Of a DNA stretch of 64,000 nt, positions 32,719 through 40,016 are shown in pieces. This stretch comes from Nematostella vectensis (Eukaryota; Cnidaria; Anthozoa; Actiniaria; Edwardsiidae): positions 14,467,647-14,531,646 of the forward strand of contig NC_064038.1 of assembly GCF_932526225.1 (NCBI RefSeq), read 5' to 3'. Below the pieces are notes generated by a model that did not search any database, had not been told where the DNA came from, and was given only the letters and a program-made list of their open reading frames with translations. The position numbers were made by a program, and so were the translations under genes. Every line of letters starts with the position of its first letter. Within the stretch, counting starts at the first letter, position 1.

Positions 32719-33631
32719 GCACCGACTGGCTTCGTCTCGGTGTTGATCGCGTTTGCGCCGAGCGTCATGGAGTCCGTGGCTTTCTGCAGCTTATTGTTGT
32801 AACCCACGACGCTTTGCGTGTTTATCACCAGATCGCTCGGCATCAGCCACACTCCTGGTGCGACCGCAAGACTCAGCCTCACCTTGGCCTCCTGCACGGC
32901 TAACTGGTACCTTTGCACGCTTTGAGCGATGTCGTTTTCTATGATCGCGTCTTCAAGCAGCTTCGTGAACTCCGCCTGCGCCTCCATGGCCGGCCCACGG
33001 GCCCCCGCGATAGAGGAACGGACGTCGACCGAGCGATCGAGTCTTCCTAGCCCTGCTTTTGTCAGCCCCTCACCTTTGGGAGGCTTAAACAAGCTATATT
33101 GTACGCCCCCGTGGTCGTCGTTGCGTATGTAACCCACCTGCAACCCACTATTGTACGTCCCACCTTCGTCGCTAAACAGATTGAGGTGGCTCGGGTACTC
33201 GTCCGCCGCCGTGTCGTAGCCACGGATCACGTGCACGTTGCGATACCCCTCCCCCGGGTAGAACAAAAACACATCGCCTAGCCCGTGGTTCCGCCCGCCT
33301 TTCCATCGGAAGTCCGGCTTACGCGGCAAACCGAACTCTATACATAGACGCTCGAAAGCGGCCTTCTTGTAGGGTTACCTTTTTGCGTGAACGGGCTGTC
33401 GCCAGGCAGGGGGGCGCCGAGCTCGTAGAGTATCCTCCGGGTGGTAAAGTAGACGTGAAACCTTAGAAATCCCCTGATGACAGAGGGGAGCGTGGCGAAA
33501 GCGGGGTCGACTAGGGACACCCCACATCCGTCGGTTGCGCACCAGACCGCAAAGTTGAGTTGTTGTGGCCAGTACCCATAGGAAGGCTCCCCAATGGGTA
33601 CGCACATGACGCCCACCGCTCCGGCAAGCAT
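32690..33631 (-). pseudogene. Putative minor capsid protein of the nested element
   Basis: The N-terminal frame (33338-33631) has MCVPIGEPSYGYWPQQLNFA, then VWCATDGCGVS and FLRFHVYFTTRRILYELG. The body (from 33329 downward) has GGRNHGLGDVFLFYPGEG, VRSSIAGARGPAMEAQAEFT, SVQRYQLAVQEAKVRLSLAV and APGVWLMPSD, and fades near 32690. One shift near 33360 divides it. The same minus frame stays open to 31764, but that part is antisense to the membrane gene. A structural role is inferred from its place between capsid and terminal repeat; the fold is not evident. Confidence 0.55.
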
Positions 33632-33699
33632 CGGCGGCGACGTGCAAAGCTTCCGACTCCAAAAAAATATGTGACACTCAGGCGGTCCTAGACAACGAG

Positions 33700-34215
33700 A
33701 TGACGCATCATCGACAGGTGCGGAAGAAGTATAAGCGCGCCTTTGCCGTTACCCATGCTGTGTCTGTGGCATCCGGCATCGCTGCAGGGGCGCTTTCCAG
33801 CGCCGGGGTGGGGGTCTCTCTGAGTGGGATAGGGGTTCTGATCGGCGGTCCGCTGGCAGGGGTCGCTGGGCTGGTCGGTGTCGTGGGCGCGGTCGCGGGG
33901 GTAGTCTCTAGGGGTCTTACGAGCAAGGTGGCTAAACACGAAGACACGATGGTTTTAGCGGAGAGTAAGAAAAACTCGATCAGCGAGCAGGTCTCTAAGG
34001 CTCTGCAGGACGGGCATATCTCAGACGAAGAGTTTCGGCTAATACTTCAGGAACAAGAGAGATAGTACGCGCTAAAGGCCGCTATCAGAGCTCGACACGG
34101 CCTCGCACCGCGTGAGAAAAAAAGCAGGAAAGGGCCCTCCCTGGAGACACGCGAAAAGATGAAAAAGAGGCTGCGAGAAATTCGCGAGGAGTTCGGGAGT
34201 GAGGTGTTCGAGTAA
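33700..34215 (+). pseudogene. Membrane protein with C-terminal helical domain, one in-frame stop
   Basis: The first part (33700-34065) has a long Gly/Ala/Val-rich double hydrophobic segment (VSVASGIAAGALSSAGVGVS and GVAGLVGVVGAVAGVVS). A soluble helical part follows (KNSISEQVSKALQDGHISDE with an acidic EF-hand-like flavour). A TAG at 34063-34065 interrupts the frame, which then stays open in the same frame to TAA at 34213-34215 with a basic helix (REKMKKRLREIREEFG). The final codons overlap the right terminal repeat. The function is unknown. A single stop in an otherwise clean frame suggests recent decay or readthrough. Confidence 0.65.
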
Positions 34216-34410
34216 AACTCAGGTTTAAACGACACGCCAGCGGCTTTGAATTTACGGCCGTTATTCCGCGCTCCGTAGGTTTTGCGTAGATTTATCCATC
34301 TACGCGAAGTGGTCCCGACGTAGATGGATAATTAGCAATCTACGCGGGGCCTCATCTGCATGAGACGGGGCTTGATGGCTCGGAGGGGCGCGCCGCGCCT
34401 CCCAAGCCTA
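34210..34410 (-). repeat. Nested element, right terminal inverted repeat
   Basis: Reverse complement of 23113-23313, ending GCGCCTCCCAAGCCTA. It contains the stop codon of the gene at 33700-34215. The internal inverted repeat TTATCCATCTACG/CGTAGATGGATAA is perfect in this copy. Confidence 0.96.
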
Positions 34411-34496
34411 ACATGGGGTTGGGGGGGGGGGGGGGGGGGGGTCGGAGGGGCCGCCGCGGCCCCCAGGGGGGTTTCACTCAAACCACCCAGTCCCCC
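34411..34496. other. Poly-G tract and GC-rich filler at the right junction
   Basis: Begins ACATGG (candidate target duplication), then a run of about 20 G and a GC-rich stretch with CCGCCGCGGCCCC. It fits neither the AT-rich Polinton nor the terminal repeat. It may be filler from integration, a collapsed assembly region or part of a longer terminal structure. Confidence 0.5.
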
Positions 34497-34577
34497 CCCA
34501 ATACGGGAAAATTGGTGTCATTTACTTCTGGTGCTGTTCGAGTAACATTACACTTTAGACGACGTGCTATTATCTAA
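34497..34577 (+). pseudogene. C-terminal remnant of minor virion protein B
   Basis: Frame ending GKLVSFTSGAVRVTLHFRRR just before TAA at 34575-34577. The basic LHFRR end is characteristic of the same family as the frames at 21851 and 22646. It is the downstream part of the gene split by the nested element. The middle of the gene is absent, so the insertion was accompanied by a deletion. Confidence 0.6.
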
Positions 34578-34589
34578 TATGATTTTCCA

Positions 34590-35034
34590 ATGAATAGAAA
34601 TTTCTATCCTTATAACTATTCCCTGATTCCCTACTCTCAGTATGGGAGAGGTGTTATAAGCGTGTACTCAGGGCGGCACCCCTATGGACAAGGAGGCAAC
34701 GGTGTAGGGGGTATGTTCCGCTTCTTATTCAGAATTGCTCCTATTCTTAAAACAGGTGCTAAAAAAGTGTTGAACAGATTGCTAAATACTAGCCTGGAAG
34801 CTGGAACGCAGATAGCTAACGATGTAGTCAACGGGGGGAGTCTAAAAAAATTCAGTTAAATCTAGAGAATTGGCTGCTGGGAAGGGTTTTCTCAAGGGGG
34901 CTATGGGAGATATTACTCAACGAGGTAATGGAAGAAGGTTACAAAAGAGAAAGAGAGCTGCCCCTAAGGTCAGTCCCCCTCCAACCAAGAAGCAGAGAAC
35001 ATCAACTCGTAGACTGAAGACCATCTTTGATTAA
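34590..35034 (+). pseudogene. Polinton core-like basic protein (pX/pVI-like)
   Basis: The N-terminus is aromatic and Gly-rich (MNRNFYPYNYSLIPYSQYG). A hydrophobic/amphipathic stretch follows (FRFLFRIAPILKTGAKKVLN), then QIANDVVNGG. The frame ends at 34859 and continues in a neighbouring frame with a strongly basic tail (RRLQKRKRAAPKVSPPP and KKQRTSTRRLK) to TAA at 35032. This layout fits the small DNA-binding or membrane-lytic core proteins of Polintons. It starts 13 bp after the minor virion protein stop and 4 bp before the capsid gene, suggesting one transcription unit. Confidence 0.65.
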
Positions 35035-35037
35035 GTC

Positions 35038-36353
35038 ATGGCCTGTGCACATTCACTATCCGCCCCTGGTGAAAACTCAAGCTTAAACATATTCCAAGTA
35101 CCCCTAACAGATGTTTCTATCGTTAAAAGCAAATGGGTAGATTATGAACCTATTCAGAGTGGAATAAACCCTATAGAGTTTGTTATGAAACCTCTAGCTG
35201 ATTACATAGATATTAATACGACTGAACTAAAGTTTGTGGTAAAGATTGTTAAACGCGATAATGAAGAATCAATTGGTGATGGTAAATACACTCACATAAT
35301 GCCCTCTACTCCATGATCAAACAATTTACCATCAAAATCGACGATACCTTAGTTACGGAGCAATCAGATACCCAAGCTTACAACAGTTATATCAAGACAC
35401 TTCTCAACTTTACAGATCAAGTCAAAAATTCCTATTTAACCAAATCCCTCTATTACAAAGACAAAGCTGGTAATTTTGATGCAACAAATAACACCGCAAC
35501 TACCAATCCTGGTCTAAAAAAGAGAGGGACGTTCACTAGGGGTAGTGCGGAAGAGGTTATGGTTGGTGTACCACTCTGCGATGTGTTCAATATTGATAAA
35601 TTACTGCTAGATGGGATGAAAATAAAAGTAAGAATCGATCTAAACAGCGACGCATTCGTAATTATGGGAGGTGAAGACCATATTAACTGTAGACTGAAAA
35701 TCGTCTCAAGCATGCTCCGCGTACGCACCGTACGCGTGTCCGATAGCACCAAGCTTAATCACGTAAAAATAATGTCGGGGCCTAAGGCACTCCCTGCAGT
35801 TTACACATTGGCGAGAACACCCACGCATTCAAGAATCATTGCGAGGGGTGTGATGAACCACATAGAAACGGATTTGTTCAATGGGCTCATACCACAGTGT
35901 TTCGTGTTTGGCATGGTAAGGAACGATGCATTCAACGGAGACTTTGCTAGAAACCCCTTGAATTTCCAGCTACATGATCTAGACGCATTCAGAGTAACTG
36001 TGAATGGGGAAGAAGCACCATACTCAATCATTGATTTGAGTAGTGGAAAGAAGATTGATGGCTACAATACACTGTTCTCTGGAAGTGGGGAGATGAATTG
36101 TGGTCATGGCCTAGACACAGACAGGGAAGAATGGGAAAATGGATATGCGATTATGCGACTAGACCTCACACCAGCGGGAATCGGTAACCCTGACCACCTG
36201 ATAACACACAGAACGGGGAACGTTAACCTTTACATGAAGTTTGCGAAAGCTACTGAGGCAGTGCTGAATTTAATCGTGTACGCTGAGTTTCAAAATCATT
36301 TGGAGATAGACGGTAATAAGAGAGTGATCAACGATCTGTCTCAGGGAACATAA
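35038..36353 (+). pseudogene. Putative Polinton capsid protein (F54H12.2-like family)
   Basis: 35038-35316 encodes the N-terminus with TDVSIVKSKWVDYEPIQSGI. 35313-36353 encodes the remaining 346 residues, with LLNFTDQVKNSYLTKSLYYK, AYSFT-less middle strands, HIETDLFNGLIPQCFVFGMV and YMKFAKATEAVLNLIVYAEF near the end. The two frames overlap by four bases at ATGA, but they join through a frameshift near 35300 rather than a natural coupling. I associate this sequence pattern with proteins annotated F54H12.2-like in invertebrates, which belong to Polintons. A jelly-roll capsid role is inferred from size, beta-rich composition and its place next to the protease. Confidence 0.7.
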
Positions 36354-36361
36354 ACGGAAAA

Positions 36362-36889
36362 ATGCATACTACACAAGAGTTATGGGATGTATCACTGCAA
36401 GACCCTGTCCTCAAACATATTATGTATGGGGTTTTTCCAAAAGATAGACTGCCTATCTTAAACAGATACCCTGCAGCGTTGATTGCTAATACCGATGAAC
36501 ACGATCTACCTGGCACTCATTGGGTTGCCATGTACTTTATGTCTAAGGAAGAGAGCGAGTTCTTTTGTAGCTATGGTATAACACAAGAGACGTATGGCAT
36601 GGAGGATTATCTAAAGAGAGAAGTAACAATTTACAACGATATGCCACTCCAAGGACTCAGATCTGATACATGCGGAGACTATTGCTTGTATTACCTTCTT
36701 CATAGGGCACGTAATATTGATTTACGGACTATTCAAAGAAAATTTAGAAAATTCGACACACGATGGAATGATGTTCAAGTAGCTAGAGTCATACATCGTT
36801 ATTTCAATTCTACTGTATTTTCGAATAGATTCAGTAATGTAGACAAAAATCAAACCTGTGTAACTTTTAAACGTTATCGTAACCAATAA
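36362..36889 (+). CDS. Adenain-like cysteine protease
   Basis: Intact frame of 175 residues. The catalytic His is in LPGTHWVAMYF (residue 53). The catalytic Cys is in LRSDTCGDYCLYYLLH (residue 104). The acidic residue normally found in the strand after the His is replaced: the sequence reads EFFCSYG with Cys at position 69. The family matures virion proteins in adenoviruses, virophages and Polintons. The gene lies between capsid and packaging ATPase. It is open, but the missing acid may impair catalysis. The start at 36362 follows the capsid stop by 8 bp. Confidence 0.85.
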   Translation: MHTTQELWDVSLQDPVLKHIMYGVFPKDRLPILNRYPAALIANTDEHDLPGTHWVAMYFMSKEESEFFCSYGITQETYGMEDYLKREVTIYNDMPLQGLRSDTCGDYCLYYLLHRARNIDLRTIQRKFRKFDTRWNDVQVARVIHRYFNSTVFSNRFSNVDKNQTCVTFKRYRNQ

Positions 36890-36982
36890 ACATATTTTCA
36901 TTAAAGTACTCTTTCTGTTCTATTAAAAGGGTATGGGGGTTGCATCTAGGGTTAATAACTGAGAACCTCTCGTGGTGGCAAC

Positions 36983-37627
36983 ATGTACTGTTTTAAATGT
37001 CCTAGTAGTATCATCATATCGGGCCCTAGTCAGAGTGGGAAAACAACGTTCACTAAAAAAATTATCCATCATAAAAACACTCAACACTCTTTTCGAAAAA
37101 CCTTTACGTAAAGTAGTTTACTGTTATGGTCAATGGCAAGAGAGCTTCGAGGAAATGAGAAACCTTGTGACGTTTATAGAAGGTATACCGGAAGACATTC
37201 CAAATCTGTTCCCAACAAATTCTCGTCCAGGTTTATTGATTTTGGATGACCTCATGAGAAACTGTGGGATGATGAACGTATACTGGATCTATTCACCAAA
37301 GTATCCCACCATTGTGATGTAACGTGTATTTATCTGACGCAGAACCTATTCCCACCTGGTAAATTCTCGCGCAGTATATCTTTGAACTCCCATTATATTA
37401 TAGTTTTCAATAATCCTAGGGATAAGTTAGGATTACGAACACTAACACAGCAAGCATTTTCAGGGCACGTTCCCGATGTGATGGAGAGTTTCCAAGACGC
37501 AACATCTCAACCATTTGGCTATCTCATAATGGATCTACATCCACGTACCCCTCAAATGCAACGTTTACGTACTAACGTAATACCTAACAAGGATTCCTAC
37601 CCAGTAATTTATGTGAATAAAAAATAA
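36983..37627 (+). pseudogene. Polinton A32-type packaging ATPase
   Basis: Three frames are needed. The first (from ATG 36983) has SIIISGPSQSGKTTFTKKI (Walker A). The second (to 37322) has RPGLLILDDLMRNCG (Walker B). The third (to 37627) has TCIYLTQNLFPPGKFSRSIS (sensor with Gln), NNPRDKLGLRTLTQQAF and the C-terminal SYPVIYVNKK. Shifts occur near 37080 and 37270. The family translocates the genome into capsids. It differs clearly in sequence from the ATPase of the nested element (29674-30427), confirming two separate viruses. Confidence 0.85.
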
Positions 37628-37708
37628 AACAGATAAAACAGACCAACCAATTCCATTAGAGCTTAGTTAACTACGAGACATCAGAGAACCCACATCGGGA
37701 TAAAAAGT

Positions 37709-38100
37709 ATGGGAAGTAGAAATAAATCGACAACCAAGAAACGAGGGAATAGAAGAACTGTTCACACCAAGTCTAGACTCGATAGACATTTAACTTTTCT
37801 TTGTACCTGTTTTAAGAGCAGGGGAAAAGCTAGAAAAGATATCACAGCAACTGCTAACAAGCAACAAATGGAAGCGATTGGAGAGGTGGCTCTCAATGTT
37901 CTTAAAGGGAATGTAATGGTACCTACTAAGTCATTTAAGCGCCTGAAGCCGCACAAGTCAAAGCTCCTATTCCTGACGCAAAAAACACCAAGTTTAAAAA
38001 AGAAAAAAGAAGTTCTAAACCAGAAAGATGTTTTCTAGAAGCTTTAGCCTCTATAATAGCACCGTTAGCTTCTAGTTTACTAGGAAAACTTTTAAAATGA
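37709..38100 (+). pseudogene. Small basic Polinton protein with C-terminal hydrophobic tail
   Basis: The N-terminal part is Lys/Arg-rich (TTKKRGNRRTVHTKSRLDRH). A helical segment follows (QQMEAIGEVALNVLKGNVMV), then SFKRLKPHKSKLLFLTQK. The frame ends at 38038. The neighbouring frame supplies a hydrophobic tail (ASIIAPLASSLLGKLLK) ending at TGA 38098-38100. The stop overlaps the ATG of the next gene (ATGA). I recall proteins of this layout in cnidarian Polintons. The function is unknown; DNA or membrane binding is plausible. Confidence 0.6.
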
Positions 38101-38402
38101 AACACTCACAAAAGATGATGCTTATCCCCGAACAGTTGATGAAAAGCATAGAAATGAAACAAAGGGTAACATCTCCCCCTCAGCTACCTGCTTTGACAAG
38201 ATTAGATCAAGAAATGGAAAGCGTAAGAAACTCAATGCTAACAGACGATCAAAAGGTGTTACTACTAGAACAGTTATTACATAGATCTAGAGGGATGGTA
38301 AATCAAATGAAAGCTGAAAACACAGTAACACCTACCGTAGTAACAGAAACGCTACAACCCCTCCCACCTACTCCTCAATACCAAGTTATAGACCCAGCTT
38401 AA
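38097..38402 (+). CDS. Small Polinton protein, helical, Pro-rich tail
   Basis: 101 residues beginning MKHSQKMMLIPEQLMKSIEM, with a helical middle (LTDDQKVLLLEQLLHRSRGM) and a Pro-rich end (PLPPTPQYQVIDP). Its ATG overlaps the preceding stop (ATGA), which suggests coupled expression or descent from a polycistronic layout. After the stop a different frame stays open to about 38538 with a Lys/Pro-rich sequence (KKSKPKTPVKRRKHPENPYK). The protein was therefore probably longer and lost its end by frameshift. No known function. Confidence 0.55.
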   Translation: MKHSQKMMLIPEQLMKSIEMKQRVTSPPQLPALTRLDQEMESVRNSMLTDDQKVLLLEQLLHRSRGMVNQMKAENTVTPTVVTETLQPLPPTPQYQVIDPA

Positions 38403-38621
38403 AATTTGATAATCCCCAAGACACACCTCTTAGGGCACAACAGTCTAAGAAGAGTAAACCTAAAACCCCTGTTAAAAGGAGAAAACACCCTGAGAACCCC
38501 TACAAAGCGGATGAAAGCCCCTACAAGAAGAAATAAAAAACAACAAAGTAACACCAGGACTCCCCTGGTGGCTAGGTTACAAAGCAATAGAAAATGGGAA
38601 GCTTACTAAAACAATAGTAAT

Positions 38622-38658
38622 ATTGATCAATAGTTGATCAAGTTTGATATGTATAAAA
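38622..38658 (+). promoter_or_regulatory. Promoter-like region A: ATCAAGTTTGAT palindrome plus TATA box
   Basis: Contains TTGATCAA twice (38623-38630, 38634-38641), the palindrome ATCAAGTTTGAT (38637-38648) and TATAAAA (38652-38658), 19 bases before the ATG at 38677. The same palindrome precedes the TATA box of the next gene. Confidence 0.7.
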
Positions 38659-38676
38659 GAGTATCGTAACTAAAAC

Positions 38677-39099
38677 ATGGTCATTCACTTAACCGACATG
38701 GAGTCAAGCACAGCAACAAGTGCTAGTGTAGGAAGTCACGCTTACTGGAACTGCTTAGCATTTCTCATTTATGACGACATTACTAAAGCAGAACCATTTA
38801 CCCTATGCAACGAGAACGTGCTTCTACAACGTATAGAAAAGGCTGTGAAGGGTTTAAACAAATATACTGAAAGAGCGTATTGGCTATGGCAGGATCTACT
38901 AGATTTCCTTGGCTTACTCCCCCCTTGTGAGCAAGAATGGATTGACAAAACGTCCCAGGAGGAAGTGCGGGCCTACATTGAAAATGCTGTTCTCTTACCA
39001 AACCAGTTCTGTAAAACCTGCTGGGCATGGATGGATTGCATTATTAATGGAGTCGATGAGGTGGATAGATGCTTAGGACAACCGGATAATCAAGTTTGA
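38677..39099 (+). CDS. Unrecognised 140-residue acidic Polinton protein
   Basis: Intact frame with ordered aromatic and Cys residues (GSHAYWNCLAFLIYDDITKA, RIEKAVKGLNKYTERAYWLW and FCKTCWAWMDCIINGVDEVD). It is acidic and mostly helical by composition. An internal ATG at 38698 is an alternative start. It has its own TATA box and palindrome upstream and is followed by a second unit with the same signals, so it may be an early or regulatory gene. I do not recognise the family. Confidence 0.6.
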   Translation: MVIHLTDMESSTATSASVGSHAYWNCLAFLIYDDITKAEPFTLCNENVLLQRIEKAVKGLNKYTERAYWLWQDLLDFLGLLPPCEQEWIDKTSQEEVRAYIENAVLLPNQFCKTCWAWMDCIINGVDEVDRCLGQPDNQV

Positions 39100-39124
39100 T
39101 GTATTGTGTGATAATGTATATAAA
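39089..39124 (+). promoter_or_regulatory. Promoter-like region B: ATCAAGTTTGAT palindrome plus TATA box
   Basis: ATCAAGTTTGAT at 39089-39100 overlaps the stop codon of the preceding gene. TATATAAA follows at 39117-39124, about 50 bases before the GRF gene start. It is the second copy of the arrangement at 38622-38658. Confidence 0.7.
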
Positions 39125-39175
39125 CTCAGTCTGAACAAGATAACATCAGTTAACAGATCAACCCGATATCTCAAC

Positions 39176-39475
39176 ATGAACAAGTGCGAACTCTGTAATA
39201 AAGACACTGAACCCTACGTGGCTGAAAGTGTTAGATATGAAAGATCTAGTGACTGGAAAGAATGCCCTTTCTTCTGCAACGAGAATGATCTACACTACTA
39301 CCAACAAGCCCTACATGAGAAAGTCATCCCACTCTACATAGTGTGCGAAAGTGGAACGAAGATCCTATGTAAACACGATAAAGTACCAACACTCAGGATA
39401 TCAAGATCAGTGAAGAATCCTGGAAGACCCTACTTCAGCTGCAGACAAAAGGACAAGTGCAAATATTTCCAATGA
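39176..39475 (+). CDS. Small GRF-type zinc-finger protein
   Basis: 99 residues from ATG 39176. The N-terminal CELCNKD pair and CPFFCNENDLHYY suggest one metal site. The C-terminal third is a GRF zinc finger: CKHDKVPTLRISRSVKNPGR followed by PYFSCRQKDKCKYFQ, with Cys, His, Cys, Cys ligands and the Gly-Arg-Pro-Tyr/Phe signature. GRF fingers bind single-stranded DNA and occur in DNA repair and replication proteins, so a role in element replication or silencing is plausible. The stop TGA overlaps the ATG of the next small frame (ATGA). Confidence 0.75.
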   Translation: MNKCELCNKDTEPYVAESVRYERSSDWKECPFFCNENDLHYYQQALHEKVIPLYIVCESGTKILCKHDKVPTLRISRSVKNPGRPYFSCRQKDKCKYFQ

Positions 39476-39579
39476 TGGATGAACAGCCTATTGATAACTT
39501 CTACGCGCCAAACACAGTCTACAATCCAAGCACAGCTTACAATCCAAACACAGTCTACACGCCTCTATACTTTAAGTAA
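39472..39579 (+). CDS. 35-residue repeat peptide overlapping the GRF gene
   Basis: Starts at ATG 39472 within the ATGA overlap and ends TAA 39577-39579. After MMDEQPIDN it is built of a repeated unit of seven residues: FYAPNTV, YNPSTA, YNPNTV, YTPLYF. The Tyr-Asn/x-Pro-Asn/Ser-Thr rhythm is striking in such a short frame and codons are clean. A polyadenylation signal follows 45 bases later. It could be a real micro-protein (for example a fibre-like or tail peptide) or a decayed end of a longer protein. Confidence 0.5.
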   Translation: MMDEQPIDNFYAPNTVYNPSTAYNPNTVYTPLYFK

Positions 39580-39623
39580 TGGAAAATTAAAAAAAAAACA
39601 TCTTTTCAACTGTATATAATTTG

Positions 39624-39629
39624 AATAAA
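39624..39629 (+). terminator. Polyadenylation signal AATAAA of the Polinton right-end genes
   Basis: AATAAA lies 45 bases after the stop of the 35-residue frame, preceded by an A-rich stretch and followed by GT/T-rich sequence, as in animal polyadenylation sites. Confidence 0.6.
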
Positions 39630-39673
39630 GTCATTGGTATTCACTCTGAATCGTTTGCATTTCATTTCTTTTC

Positions 39674-40010
39674 GTTTTACTAGTCTCATCTTCGCTCTGA
39701 TTGGTCGCCATTGTTCTCGATGCCTTATATTTGAGCTACCACTCGGACGGTTCGGTTGGATCAGTAACACCCACGCAGTACACATCTCTCCCCAGTCTCC
39801 ACAACAATATCCCCTCCCTAACTATTGGAATATATTAAAGTTATCTTGACTGAATACATTAACACTCAGTCCTCTCGAATATATTAAACCTAAATAAAAA
39901 GTGATAATGAAAAAAAAATGAAAATAAAAATGAAAAAAAAACCACACCCTACTCTCATGCATAATATAAGCTCATGCATAAATTCTCCTGGTCATCCCCC
40001 CTATACTACT
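39674..40010 (-). repeat. Polinton right terminal inverted repeat
   Basis: Reverse complement of 14789-15121, ending CCCTATACTACT. It has a single copy of the block that is duplicated at the left end. Confidence 0.92.
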
Positions 40011-40016
40011 AACGCA
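40011..40016. other. Polinton target-site duplication, right copy
   Basis: AACGCA, identical to 14783-14788. Confidence 0.92.

Larger units (their letters stand above)
23113..34410. mobile_element. Nested virus-like element (Polinton-like virus type), GC-rich, 11.3 kb
   Basis: Bounded by 201-bp near-identical inverted repeats and clearly richer in G and C than the surrounding Polinton. It encodes a DDE integrase, a packaging ATPase, a putative double jelly-roll major capsid protein, a candidate minor capsid protein, a large replication gene with SF1 helicase and HNH-like parts, a Cys-rich protein and four small proteins with membrane segments. Genes are on both strands. This is a virion-plus-integration gene set distinct from the host Polinton. 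The near-identity of its terminal repeats suggests it arrived more recently. Several genes carry one to three disabling changes, so this copy looks dead. Confidence 0.88.
14789..40010 (+). mobile_element. Polinton/Maverick (adintovirus-like) element, decayed, carrying a nested element
   Basis: The ends are inverted repeats starting AGTAGTATAGGG, flanked by a perfect 6-bp duplication. Without the 11.3-kb insertion at 23113-34410 the element is about 13.9 kb, close to the usual Polinton size. Recognised genes, all on +, are polymerase B (N-terminal part), integrase (C-terminal part), two related minor virion proteins, a core-like protein, a capsid protein, a protease, a packaging ATPase and several small proteins. 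The polymerase catalytic domain and the integrase core are missing and most frames are broken, so this copy is not autonomous. Confidence 0.93.

Noticed and set aside
23113-34410. Reading the inner element as part of the Polinton gene set
   Set aside because: It has its own terminal repeats, a second distinct ATPase, integrase and capsid-type gene, and a different base composition, and it interrupts a Polinton gene.
34360-34545. Gly-rich frame across the right junction
   Set aside because: Runs from the terminal repeat through the poly-G tract into Polinton sequence. It is a junction artefact.
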